The notes: a model not told the origin generated them from the sequence alone. A stretch of DNA of 5,871 nt from Planctomycetota bacterium (GCA_003235605.1 QJVU01000606.1:1-5871), one strand, 5' to 3'. Numbered from the stretch's first letter, positions 1 through 5,871 are shown. Numbers and translations: made by a program.

Positions 1-920
1 TGGCCATTGAGCTCGTGCGGCTCGGCGCCAACGTGACGCTGTTGGATTCCCTGGTGCCGGAACATGGCGGAAACTGGTTCAACATCGAGCCCGTGAAACA
101 TGATCTGCACGTCAACGTGGCTGACATGCGTGACCTGAACTCTTTGAACATCCTTGTCCAGGACAGGGAGCTCATCTTCCATCTTGCCGGCCAGGTGAGC
201 CACGGTGATAGCATGCGCGATCCACACGGAGATCTTGGCGTCAACTGCATCTCGACCATGAACCTGGTGGAGGCGTGCCGGAACCATAATCGCGCCGCAC
301 GCCTCGTGTTCACATCGACGCGCCAGGTCTACGGTCGGCCGCGGGAACTTCCGGTGACCGAGGATCATCCGACGATCCCCGTCGACGTGAACGGCATCAA
401 CAAGCTGGCAGCCGAGTACTACCACCTTCTCTACGACTGGACATATGGAGTCTGCTCCGTAGTCCTGCGCTTGACGAACACCTATGGTCCACGCCAGCAG
501 ATCCGCAACGATCGACAGGGTTTCATCGGCATCCTCATTCGGCAGGCACTTCGTGGTGAGAAGATCAGGATCTTTGGCACTGGCAAGCAGCTACGGGACT
601 TCAACTACGTAGACGATGTCGTTCAGGCACTCCTGCTTGCTGGTAGCCGAGATGAATGCCATGGCAAGGTGTGGAATCTGGGCGCGCCGAAGCGGTACTC
701 ACTCCTCGAATTCGTGTCGATTCTCAACGAGGTGTGCAGAGTGGAGTTCGAGATGGCACCGTTCCCCGAGGAAAGGGGAATCATCGATATCGGGGACTAC
801 TACGGCGACTACTCGGCATTCGCGAGCGCCACCGGGTGGCACCCGAAAGTCGACCTGTTCGAGGGGTTGCAGCGCGCCATTGAGTACTATCGCCGGCACA
901 AGAACGCCTACTGGACATGA
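1..920 (+). CDS. NAD-dependent epimerase/dehydratase (extended SDR), 5' end cut by window
   Basis: Extended short-chain dehydrogenase/reductase acting on nucleotide sugars in the cytoplasm (epimerase or 4,6-dehydratase type). The reading frame is open from the first base. The segment AIELVRLGANVTLLDS matches the first helix and second strand of the Rossmann fold, so roughly 20-25 residues, including the GxxGxxG NAD loop, lie left of the window and the GTG at 15 is not the true start. Counting from that GTG, FHLAGQ is at 55-60, the serine/threonine active-site strand FTSTRQVYG at 99-107, LRLTNTYGPR at 151-160, and a substrate-domain segment LRDFNYVDD follows. The usual YxxxK is NGINK (126-130), so Lys is kept but Tyr is Asn. 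I recall DVNGINK from a subgroup of annotated epimerases, so this may be a subfamily trait. The C-terminus (AIEYYRRHKNAYW) is complete. The stop overlaps the next start (ATGA), indicating one operon. The exact sugar substrate is unknown. Confidence 0.9.
   Translation, partial: AIELVRLGANVTLLDSLVPEHGGNWFNIEPVKHDLHVNVADMRDLNSLNILVQDRELIFHLAGQVSHGDSMRDPHGDLGVNCISTMNLVEACRNHNRAARLVFTSTRQVYGRPRELPVTEDHPTIPVDVNGINKLAAEYYHLLYDWTYGVCSVVLRLTNTYGPRQQIRNDRQGFIGILIRQALRGEKIRIFGTGKQLRDFNYVDDVVQALLLAGSRDECHGKVWNLGAPKRYSLLEFVSILNEVCRVEFEMAPFPEERGIIDIGDYYGDYSAFASATGWHPKVDLFEGLQRAIEYYRRHKNAYWT
917..920 (+). promoter_or_regulatory. ATGA start/stop overlap, translational coupling site
   Basis: The ATG of the aminotransferase (917-919) and the TGA of the epimerase (918-920) share four bases. 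No purine-rich ribosome-binding site is visible just upstream. This supports re-initiation by terminating ribosomes and co-expression of the two enzymes. Confidence 0.7.
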
Positions 921-2053
921 CATCCGACAGGCATCAGGTTCAGGTGCGGATGTTCGACTACCTGGAACAGTATCATCTGTTGCGGGCGGAGGTGCGTCGC
1001 GCAGTTGAGCGTGTGCTGGCGTCGGGAGAGCTGATACTGGGTCCGGAGGTAGCGGCCTTCGAGAAGGAGTTCGCCGTGTTTCTCGACGCAGCGGGCGAGA
1101 ATGCGGACAGCGGCGCGGTCGGGGTAAACAGTGGCACCGATGCCATAGTGGTCACCCTTCGTGCGCTTGGCGTGGGCCCGCAGGACGAAGTCGTGACCGT
1201 GGCCAACACCGCTGTGCCGACCGTGAGTGCGATCCGGGAGACAGGCGCAGTCCCGGTGTTCTGCGATGTGGATCCGCGGACGTGCCTCATGGACCTGCGA
1301 GGACTGAGAGACTGCATCACCGACCGGACCAAGGCCGTCGTGCCGGTGCACCTGTTTGGCAACGTCGTGAATGTCCCTGGTATCCTGGAGATCATTGGCG
1401 ACCGCCCGATCGCAGTGCTCGAGGACTGTGCCCATGCCCATGGCGCGCGCCTGCATGGCAGAATGGCAGGCACGATGGGAACAGCGGCGGCATTCTCTTT
1501 CTACCCGACCAAGAACCTGGGCGCCTACGGTGACGGTGGTCTCTGCTTCAGCCGCGATGCGGCCCTGGTGCAGCGCATGCGCAGCATCCGCACGTACGGA
1601 TTCGAGAACGATCGCATATCCGTGCGCGAGGGGCTGAACTCCCGGCTCGATGAGCTGCAAGCAGCCATCCTGGGCGTGAAGCTCGTCCACTTGAAGGCGT
1701 GGGTGTGCCAACGGCAACACCTGGCAGCCCTCTATGACGAGCGTTTGCCTCGCGGTGTGGAGCGTGTCGTGTCGGCTCCCGGAGTGGAGCACGCCTACCA
1801 CCTGTACGTCATCAAGGTCGATGACCGCGACATCGTTCGCCAGAAGCTCCTGGCACGAGGCATAGCGACAGGAATCCACTACGCGCATCCGATTCACCTG
1901 ATGGCGGGCTACCGATTCCTCGAGTACCGGCCAGGAGACCTGCCGGAAACCGAGGCGTTGGCCAAGACGATCCTGTCCCTGCCCATGTACCCCGAGCTTC
2001 GGGAGGAGTCCGTGGACCGGGTCTGCCAAGCCCTGAGCGACGCGATCGGTTAG
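917..2053 (+). CDS. DegT/DnrJ/EryC1/StrS family PLP-dependent sugar aminotransferase
   Basis: Fold-type I aminotransferase that transfers an amino group, usually from glutamate, to a keto-sugar nucleotide. It is 378 residues, a normal length for the family. RMFDYLEQY at 11-19 matches the family's usual N-terminal substrate-loop segment. The phosphate-binding turn NSGTDAI is at 71-77. EDCAHAHGA (169-177) carries the Asp that contacts the PLP ring nitrogen, with His173 where Gln is common. SFYPTKNLGAYGDGG (194-208) carries the Schiff-base Lys199. GLNSRLDELQAAIL (239-252) is the highly conserved substrate/dimer motif, and IHYAHPIHL (320-328) follows. All expected catalytic residues are present, so the enzyme looks active. 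The ATG at 917 overlaps the epimerase stop; no clear ribosome-binding site is visible, so coupling to the upstream gene is likely. The ATG at 950 would remove little but lies inside the conserved segment. The product is inferred to be an amino-deoxysugar nucleotide, position unknown. Confidence 0.95.
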   Translation: MTSDRHQVQVRMFDYLEQYHLLRAEVRRAVERVLASGELILGPEVAAFEKEFAVFLDAAGENADSGAVGVNSGTDAIVVTLRALGVGPQDEVVTVANTAVPTVSAIRETGAVPVFCDVDPRTCLMDLRGLRDCITDRTKAVVPVHLFGNVVNVPGILEIIGDRPIAVLEDCAHAHGARLHGRMAGTMGTAAAFSFYPTKNLGAYGDGGLCFSRDAALVQRMRSIRTYGFENDRISVREGLNSRLDELQAAILGVKLVHLKAWVCQRQHLAALYDERLPRGVERVVSAPGVEHAYHLYVIKVDDRDIVRQKLLARGIATGIHYAHPIHLMAGYRFLEYRPGDLPETEALAKTILSLPMYPELREESVDRVCQALSDAIG

Positions 2054-2057
2054 GTGG

Positions 2058-2798
2058 ATGGAGCCGGGTGAATACGAGATCATGTACGAAGCTGAGGACC
2101 GCCACTGGTGGTACCTTGGCATGGCGGCGATCACCCGCGGACTGCTGGATTGTCACATCGGACGCCACAACGACCTCGCGATCCTTGACGCTGGCTGTGG
2201 GACGGGCGGAACCATGGACGGACTCGAGGACTACGGAGAGCCTACGGGCATCGATGCGTCTCGAGAGGCACTGCGGTTCTGTCTTGGTCGGGGACTGTCC
2301 AGGATCTGCCAAGCTTCGATCACCGATCTGCCCTTCTACAACGAGGCGTTTGACCTGATCACCTCGTTTGACGTCCTCAGCGAGGCAGGTCCGGGGAGTG
2401 ACGAAAAGGGGCTCGACGAGTTCCACAGGGTCCTAAGAGCGGGCGGCCACCTGCTTCTACGCCTGCCGGCGTATTCATGGCTGCGTGGACAACACGACGA
2501 GCGGGTCCACACACGACGTCGCTACACGCGTCGAGAGCTCAAGAAGATCCTGCCCGCTCACGGCTTCGAGATCGTCCGAATCAGCTACGCAAATGCGGCG
2601 CTGTTCCCCTTGGCAGCTGGCAAGCGCCTGGGCGAGAGGATCCTCAAACCCAGGCGCGAGGGCTCGGACCTCACGTTGCCCGTCGGGCCCCTGAACCGGG
2701 TATTCAGGGCCGTGCTGAGTGCCGAGGCACCGCTGGTCCGGACGGTCAGCCTGCCGTTCGGCATGACGCTGGTGGTCTTGGCGCGGAAACCTGTGTGA
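2058..2798 (+). CDS. Class I SAM-dependent methyltransferase
   Basis: Cytoplasmic methyltransferase with the Rossmann-like class I fold, 246 residues. The N-terminus MEPGEYEIMYEAEDRHWWY is the typical entry of a subgroup often found in glycan and lipid-linked sugar loci. SAM motif I is LDAGCGTGG (43-51), followed by the acidic residue of strand 2 in GIDAS (64-68), ITDLPF (88-93), and the motif IV region FDLITSFDVLSE (98-109). RVLRAGGHLLLRLPAYSWL (124-142) is the motif V/VI region. It is followed by the subgroup-typical HDERVHTRRRYTRREL (146-161) and a C-terminal YANAALFPLAAGKRL segment (177-191). The ATG at 2058 sits four bases after the aminotransferase stop, with AGGTGG directly against it, and fits the family start better than the ATG at 2082. 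It is probably co-transcribed with the two genes before it. A sugar or sugar-linked lipid acceptor is inferred from context; an O-, N- or C-methylation target cannot be chosen. Confidence 0.88.
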   Translation: MEPGEYEIMYEAEDRHWWYLGMAAITRGLLDCHIGRHNDLAILDAGCGTGGTMDGLEDYGEPTGIDASREALRFCLGRGLSRICQASITDLPFYNEAFDLITSFDVLSEAGPGSDEKGLDEFHRVLRAGGHLLLRLPAYSWLRGQHDERVHTRRRYTRRELKKILPAHGFEIVRISYANAALFPLAAGKRLGERILKPRREGSDLTLPVGPLNRVFRAVLSAEAPLVRTVSLPFGMTLVVLARKPV

Positions 2799-2845
2799 TC
2801 CTGTGCAGTGCGGCCCTCGACCGTGCCGATAGCCCCCGTGTGATT

Positions 2846-2850
2846 GGAAG
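2846..2850 (+). promoter_or_regulatory. Ribosome-binding site deciding the start of the unknown fourth gene
   Basis: GGAAG lies seven bases before the ATG at 2858, a good Shine-Dalgarno spacing. This favours ATG 2858 over two other in-frame options. The GTG at 2795 overlaps the methyltransferase stop as GTGA, and the GTG at 2840 would add a short hydrophobic start (MIGSLLMLALA). Confidence 0.5.
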
Positions 2851-2857
2851 TTTGCTC

Positions 2858-3964
2858 ATGCTCGCCCTCGCTCCCCAGCCAGGGATCCAGCAGATCGCTC
2901 CTTCCGGTTCGAACGCGCTCGTCGTGCGAGGTGTGGACGCGGCTGGTCGGATGTCGCTGCGGGCCTTGGCCCTTGGTGACGGGGGTACGAGCAATGAGCG
3001 GGGTCGGTTCGTGGTCGTTGGCCGCGGCGAGGTCCGCACACCCGGAGGCGTGACGGTCCATACCCGGAAAGAGGGTGTCAAGATCACCTTTGCGAACAAC
3101 CGTGCCCTGCTGATCACTCCGGCAGGACGTGTTCACCTGCGCGGCGGCGAAAAGACCCTGGCGCATCCGAAAGGGGTTCGTCTGCTGCTGGCCGATGGCT
3201 CGTCGGTGACGGCGCGGCGGGCACCTGGAGGGCGACAACCGCTGTCTTCCGTGGAGGTCGAGGTCGAGGGCCGGACCCATCGCATCTGGAATCAGTGCTC
3301 CAGCACGATGAACGCAAGTCACGTGGGGGCGTTTCCCGGCCCAGCTCTGATGGCGGTGGGTGATGGGAGGGTTCTCTATGACGCCACGCCTCTGGGACCC
3401 ATGATCGTGCTCGAACGGGTGCTGTGTCCCAAGCCTCTCGAATCCGACTACGCCAAGGTGCGGCTGGCCATTGTGGCAGACGTTCTGGCTGCTTCGTTGC
3501 GGAGGCTGCCGCAACACACCCCCAGGGGGTCCGTGCAGTTTCCGCAGGCACGGAAGGCGGCCGAGACGCTCGCCGTGCTGTCGGACAGGATCTTCCCAAC
3601 ACAGCCGATCCCGAGGCCTGTGGGTGCCATCGGCGAGCTGTGGTTCGAACTCGCGGCTGGCTTCACCCTGAACGTGGTCGCCGGCGACCACACTGTCGTG
3701 ATTGGCCTTTACGGCGAGACCTCCGAGACACCGGCGGTGGAGTGGCTGGTTGGAGGTCGCACGGAGCTGCGTTTCGTGCGCCCGTTTGCCTCCCGCAACG
3801 GCTACCGAGGACCGCGCTACTTCCTCAGGGGCCTTGATCTCGGGGATCTCGTGCAGCCGCTCTGGCCCATCCAGGTGGGGAGCCAGGACATCGCGCGAGC
3901 CCGCAGTGTGATACGGGCTATCGGGGGCAAGGCCCGCACGCTGTTGCCAGTGCAGCGGCGCTAG
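2858..3964 (+). CDS. Hypothetical protein, fourth gene of the sugar-enzyme run
   Basis: Not recognised. From ATG 2858 it is 368 residues; the frame is open much further upstream, but that part lies over the methyltransferase gene in another frame. Residues about 45-145 are full of alternating hydrophobic and polar residues with Gly turns (GRFVVVGRGEVRTPGG, VKITFANNRALLITPAG, GVRLLLADGSSV, VEVEVEG), which suggests a beta-sheet or beta-helix-like domain. LLLADGSSV faintly recalls FecR-like proteins. Residues about 195-245 look helical. Residues 255-335 look like mixed alpha/beta or beta structure (IGELWFELAAGFTLNVVAGDHTVVIGLYGE, then TELRFVRPF and GPRYFLRGLDLGDLV). With the GTG at 2840 the product would begin with a short hydrophobic stretch ending ALA, a possible weak export signal, but no basic n-region is present. 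It follows the methyltransferase by 59 bases, or overlaps it if the GTG at 2795 is used, so co-transcription is likely. No function is proposed. Confidence 0.72.
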   Translation: MLALAPQPGIQQIAPSGSNALVVRGVDAAGRMSLRALALGDGGTSNERGRFVVVGRGEVRTPGGVTVHTRKEGVKITFANNRALLITPAGRVHLRGGEKTLAHPKGVRLLLADGSSVTARRAPGGRQPLSSVEVEVEGRTHRIWNQCSSTMNASHVGAFPGPALMAVGDGRVLYDATPLGPMIVLERVLCPKPLESDYAKVRLAIVADVLAASLRRLPQHTPRGSVQFPQARKAAETLAVLSDRIFPTQPIPRPVGAIGELWFELAAGFTLNVVAGDHTVVIGLYGETSETPAVEWLVGGRTELRFVRPFASRNGYRGPRYFLRGLDLGDLVQPLWPIQVGSQDIARARSVIRAIGGKARTLLPVQRR

Positions 3965-3980
3965 ACCAGGGACCGATCCC

Positions 3981-4006
3981 CGGACGGCCTCTGAGTGGGG
4001 CGTCCG
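3981..4006. terminator. Hairpin between convergent genes, possible bidirectional terminator
   Basis: CGGACG (3981-3986) pairs perfectly with CGTCCG (4001-4006). After one bulged G (3987), CCTC (3988-3991) pairs with GGGG (3997-4000) including one wobble, leaving a five-base loop TGAGT. It fills most of the 42-base gap between the end of the + strand unknown gene and the stop codon of the - strand gene, and touches that stop. There is no T-tract on either side, so it is not a classical intrinsic terminator. It could still pause or protect transcript ends. Confidence 0.45.
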
Positions 4007-5134
4007 CTACCGTGGTTCCTTGCGTGACTCGCCTGATCTATCCGACTTGCCTTCGCCTGGTTCGTTCTTGGACTGTGGCGTTGGCTGCGCGATCGCCTTC
4101 AAGGCTCGTGGTGCTCCATGGACCTGGAGTGCGGCATCCACGGATACGCGATCCTTGGGATCGGTGCGCATCCGGAGAAGCTCCTTGAGGGCGCTGTCCG
4201 TGGATGTGGCACCGAGCACGTAGATGAGCCGCTCGCGGTTCCTGCCGCGAGCCCGTGCGATGTGACCCATGAGCACGCTGGCGGCCTGCTCCTGGTGCAG
4301 GTACTTGGCAATGCGGCCGAGCGCACGAAGGAACTGCTCGTCTCCGGTCTGTTGAATGCTGACACACAGACGAGCCACGAGGTTGTTGACACGCTTGGTC
4401 GCGCAAAGGTCGCAGAGGGCCACCTTGTAGGGAATGTCGTCGGTCTCACCCACGGCGCGACCCAGGACATCTCGCATCTGCACCTGGTTGACGTACCCGA
4501 GCAGCACGTCGCTCTCGGAGAGGACCTTCAACGCTTCATTACGGATCTGTGGACTGCCATGCAGCGCGATGGAAAACACCTGCTCCGAGACCTTCCGCGG
4601 CGCCAAGCCCTCGTGAGCGGCCACAAGGACGCGCGTCAGGCCGAGTACCGGGTCCTTTTCCAAGGGCTCACTGAGGTCGGGGTTGGTGCCAGGGAACCCG
4701 CTCATGCGGAAGTAGGGGGCGAATCCGGCTGGCAGACCCATCTTCTTGGCCTGTCTGCTGTGGTCGTGAAGGCAGTAGAGTCGCAGCTTGGCTGGTACTG
4801 GCTTGCTGTGCTGTGACACGCGCTTGAGCTCGATCACTGTCGCGCTGTCGGTGATGCTGCCGTCGTCGAGCTTCAGGAACTCCTTGCCTCTCAGCACTTC
4901 CCGCAGCTTCAGCCGGTGCAAGACAAAGTTCCCGGCCGGCTGCACGCGAACGCACGTCCCGACCGCCAGGACGCTTGCGGAGGCCACGCCCCGCCGGAGC
5001 TCTTGGGCGTTCAGCGACGCCGTCAGCGAGACCGTCGTGGCTGCGGTTGCCGTGGTCATGACGGCCACCAGCAAGAAAGCCGGGAAGGCACTGGTGGTGG
5101 GGGTGTTCATGTGGGGTTCAGATAGCGCGCTCAT
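4007..5134 (-). CDS. Probably exported HEAT-like repeat protein, function unknown
   Basis: 375 residues from the first ATG; the second ATG (residue 9, at 5108-5110) gives a more normal signal-peptide start, and neither has a clear ribosome-binding site. Residues about 15-42 are hydrophobic or small (FPAFLLVAVMTTATAATT) with a possible cleavage site after SLNA, so export or membrane anchoring is likely. Residues 50-155 look like a beta-rich domain (VLAVGTCVRV, LKLREVLRGKEF, ATVIELKRV, LRLYCLH), ending in a Gly/Pro-rich stretch. Residues about 180-350 look helical and repeat-like (VSEQVFSIALHGSPQIRNEALKVL, QFLRALGRIAKYL, RERLIYVLGATSTDSALKELL, VSVDAALQVHGAPRALKAI), typical of HEAT/PBS-type scaffolds. 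A CDLC pair is at 241-244. The tail from 351 is polar and charged. It is convergent with the sugar run and divergent from the kinase. I do not recognise a named family; a protein-binding or scaffold role is only inferred from the repeats. Confidence 0.8.
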   Translation of the reverse strand: MSALSEPHMNTPTTSAFPAFLLVAVMTTATAATTVSLTASLNAQELRRGVASASVLAVGTCVRVQPAGNFVLHRLKLREVLRGKEFLKLDDGSITDSATVIELKRVSQHSKPVPAKLRLYCLHDHSRQAKKMGLPAGFAPYFRMSGFPGTNPDLSEPLEKDPVLGLTRVLVAAHEGLAPRKVSEQVFSIALHGSPQIRNEALKVLSESDVLLGYVNQVQMRDVLGRAVGETDDIPYKVALCDLCATKRVNNLVARLCVSIQQTGDEQFLRALGRIAKYLHQEQAASVLMGHIARARGRNRERLIYVLGATSTDSALKELLRMRTDPKDRVSVDAALQVHGAPRALKAIAQPTPQSKNEPGEGKSDRSGESRKEPR

Positions 5135-5454
5135 ACTACTCAGCCGCGGGTTGGCGTGGAATACGACACCTCACCACGCATGCTGTATTGGGGCCAGGAT
5201 TCCTATCGAGACCCGGCAAGCGTCAGCTCAAGGACTTCGGCCCCCAAGACCGTTGGCAAGTGGTCTTCGGATCTCCCCGCAGACACCTCCGCCGGAGTCA
5301 CGCCCGTGGCAGCTGTTTGCACGCCGCGGACGGGCCGAGGCCGCCGGGCGAGGGTTGGCTGGCAGTCATCGCTGTCAAGGAGACTTCCCCAGCGGACTCC
5401 AGCTGGTGGGCCGCTGGGGTGCGAGAGCGCACGGAAACCGCCAATCGCAAGTCG

Positions 5455-5479
5455 CGGAAGCATGGGGGCAAGGCTTCCG
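5455..5479. repeat. Inverted repeat, 7-bp perfect stem
   Basis: CGGAAGC (5455-5461) is the exact reverse complement of GCTTCCG (5473-5479), with an 11-base loop. It lies about 97 bases upstream of the kinase start. It could be a transcript hairpin or a protein-binding palindrome. One short repeat of this length can also arise by chance in GC-rich DNA. Confidence 0.4.
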
Positions 5480-5491
5480 TCGCCAAACGGC

Positions 5492-5512
5492 TCTCAACAA
5501 AAGGGCTTGAGA
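5492..5512. repeat. Inverted repeat, TCTCAA / TTGAGA
   Basis: TCTCAA (5492-5497) and TTGAGA (5507-5512) are perfect reverse complements separated by nine bases, giving a 15-base centre-to-centre spacing. CTCAA occurs again at 5522-5526. The site is 64 bases upstream of the kinase start, a position where an operator could sit. Function is not shown by the sequence. Confidence 0.35.
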
Positions 5513-5564
5513 AACCGACTACTCAAACAGCTAGGGGGAGGCCGCAGAATAGCCACGGGGATTT

Positions 5565-5567
5565 AGG
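5565..5567 (+). promoter_or_regulatory. Weak ribosome-binding site of the kinase gene
   Basis: AGG at 5565-5567 lies eight bases before the ATG at 5576, which is directly followed by a second ATG at 5579. It is short, but it is the only purine-rich element at the right distance, and it agrees with the position of the kinase domain. Confidence 0.35.
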
Positions 5568-5575
5568 CCAGCGCT

Positions 5576-5871
5576 ATGATGAAACTTGCGGTCGGGGAAG
5601 TGGTTCAGGGCTACCGGATCTGCCGGTTCCTGGGACGTGGTGGGTTCACCTCCGTGTACCAGGCTGTCGATGAGGAGACTGGTGCCAAGGTAGCATTGAA
5701 AGTCGGCCACCCCTCTGGTGGGGGACGCCAGGTGACACGGTTGCTCGAGGTCACTGCTCGGCGTGTACCGGAGGGGATCAGCCCGGACGAATTGCCGGCC
5801 GAGGCGATCTTCATGGAACCGGGCGGTGTCCGAATCGACCTGTTCGACCAGGAGGAGGTCGACGGGATGCT
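5576..5871 (+). CDS. Hanks-type Ser/Thr protein kinase, 3' part beyond window
   Basis: The first 98 residues of a eukaryotic-like Ser/Thr kinase, too short at the window edge to appear as a closed frame. GEVVQGYRICRFLGRGGFTSVY starts just seven residues in: the glycine-rich ATP loop is LGRGGFTSVY (19-28), with Thr where Gly or Ala is usual after Phe. The beta-3 lysine is in VALK (39-42). After it comes an unusual stretch with GGG (48-50), a basic helix-like TRLLEVTARRV (54-64), and EGISPDELPAEAIFMEPGG (66-84), then LFDQEEVDGM before the edge. The normal helix C Glu, usually within about 20 residues of the lysine, is not obvious; it may lie in or just past the last residues, implying an insertion of about 40 residues. 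The catalytic HRD and DFG motifs lie outside the window, so activity cannot be judged. It is transcribed divergently from the exported HEAT-like protein. Kinase identity is secure from the G-loop plus VALK; the substrate is unknown. Confidence 0.82.
   Translation, partial: MMKLAVGEVVQGYRICRFLGRGGFTSVYQAVDEETGAKVALKVGHPSGGGRQVTRLLEVTARRVPEGISPDELPAEAIFMEPGGVRIDLFDQEEVDGM

Larger units (their letters stand above)
5135..5575. other. Divergent intergenic region with no convincing gene
   Basis: About 440 bases separate the start of the - strand exported protein from the + strand kinase, so promoters for both should lie here. I could not find a sigma-70-like -35/-10 pair good enough to name. Open frames do cross it. 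One on + from TTG 5188 has no in-frame ATG and runs about 98 bases into the kinase gene. One on - spans 5203-5463 without a ribosome-binding site. Their products are Arg/Pro/Ser-rich with no family motif, so they are treated as chance frames of GC-rich DNA. The right part holds two short inverted repeats. Confidence 0.6.

Noticed and set aside
908..2134. A 408-codon open frame on the - strand opposite the aminotransferase
   Set aside because: It mirrors a well-supported gene on the other strand, is rich in His/Arg/Gln with no family motif, and is a common artefact of GC-rich coding DNA.
2477..2857. Upstream extension of the fourth gene's open frame
   Set aside because: Most of it lies inside the methyltransferase gene in another frame, and the translated part has no ordered pattern. 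The start at 2858 has a Shine-Dalgarno site.
2585..3691. A 368-codon open frame on the - strand opposite the unknown fourth gene
   Set aside because: It crosses from the methyltransferase into the unknown gene. The product is Arg/Pro/His-rich and low-complexity, while the + strand frame shows ordered beta-like patterns and a ribosome-binding site.
4118..4816. A 232-codon + strand frame opposite the exported HEAT-like gene
   Set aside because: The - strand frame has a signal-like start and helical repeats; the + frame looks like its complement and has no separate signal.
5203..5463. An 86-codon - strand frame in the intergenic region
   Set aside because: No ribosome-binding site, its start lies in the loop of an inverted repeat, and the product has no recognisable features.
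5507..5550. TTGAGA as a -35 box with CAGAAT or GCTAGG as -10 for the kinase
   Set aside because: Spacing to CAGAAT is far too long and GCTAGG is a poor -10 match; not enough to name a promoter.
5188..5673. A 161-codon + strand frame from TTG in the intergenic region
   Set aside because: No in-frame ATG, no ribosome-binding site, no motif, and it runs about 98 bases into the kinase gene. Its third-position GC is fairly high, so a remnant gene cannot be fully excluded; a homology search would settle it.

Overview
The window is GC-rich bacterial DNA, densely packed with genes. It looks like a chromosomal segment from a bacterium with complex signalling and an elaborate envelope. A sugar-nucleotide/glycan gene run, a secreted HEAT-like protein of unknown function and a eukaryotic-type Ser/Thr kinase lie side by side. 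That mix is common in Planctomycetota, Myxococcota and similar phyla, but the assignment is a guess from gene style only. No mobile element, CRISPR array, tRNA or rRNA was seen.

Positions 1-3964 (+ strand) hold a tight four-gene run. It starts with the body of an NAD-dependent epimerase/dehydratase cut by the left edge. This overlaps by ATGA a DegT/DnrJ/EryC1/StrS-type PLP sugar aminotransferase. Four bases later comes a class I SAM-dependent methyltransferase, followed by a gene I do not recognise. The first three are the classic toolkit for making a modified amino- or deoxy-sugar attached to a surface glycan, glycolipid or secondary metabolite. The exact sugar cannot be read from this window. 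A GC-rich hairpin without a T-tract lies in the 42-base gap after the fourth gene and may end transcription from both sides.

Positions 4007-5134 (- strand) hold a convergent gene for a probably exported protein. It has an N-terminal signal or anchor segment, an unassigned middle part, a helical HEAT-like C-terminal half and a charged tail. Positions 5135-5575 are a roughly 440-base divergent intergenic region with two short perfect inverted repeats and no convincing gene. From 5576 to the right edge is the N-lobe of a Hanks-type Ser/Thr kinase. It has a normal glycine loop and VALK lysine but an unusual long stretch before any recognisable helix C.

I found no clear case for a wholly new system. 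The points most worth a second look are the Asn in place of the catalytic Tyr in the epimerase, the unknown fourth gene of the sugar run, and the atypical kinase N-lobe divergently paired with the exported HEAT-like protein.
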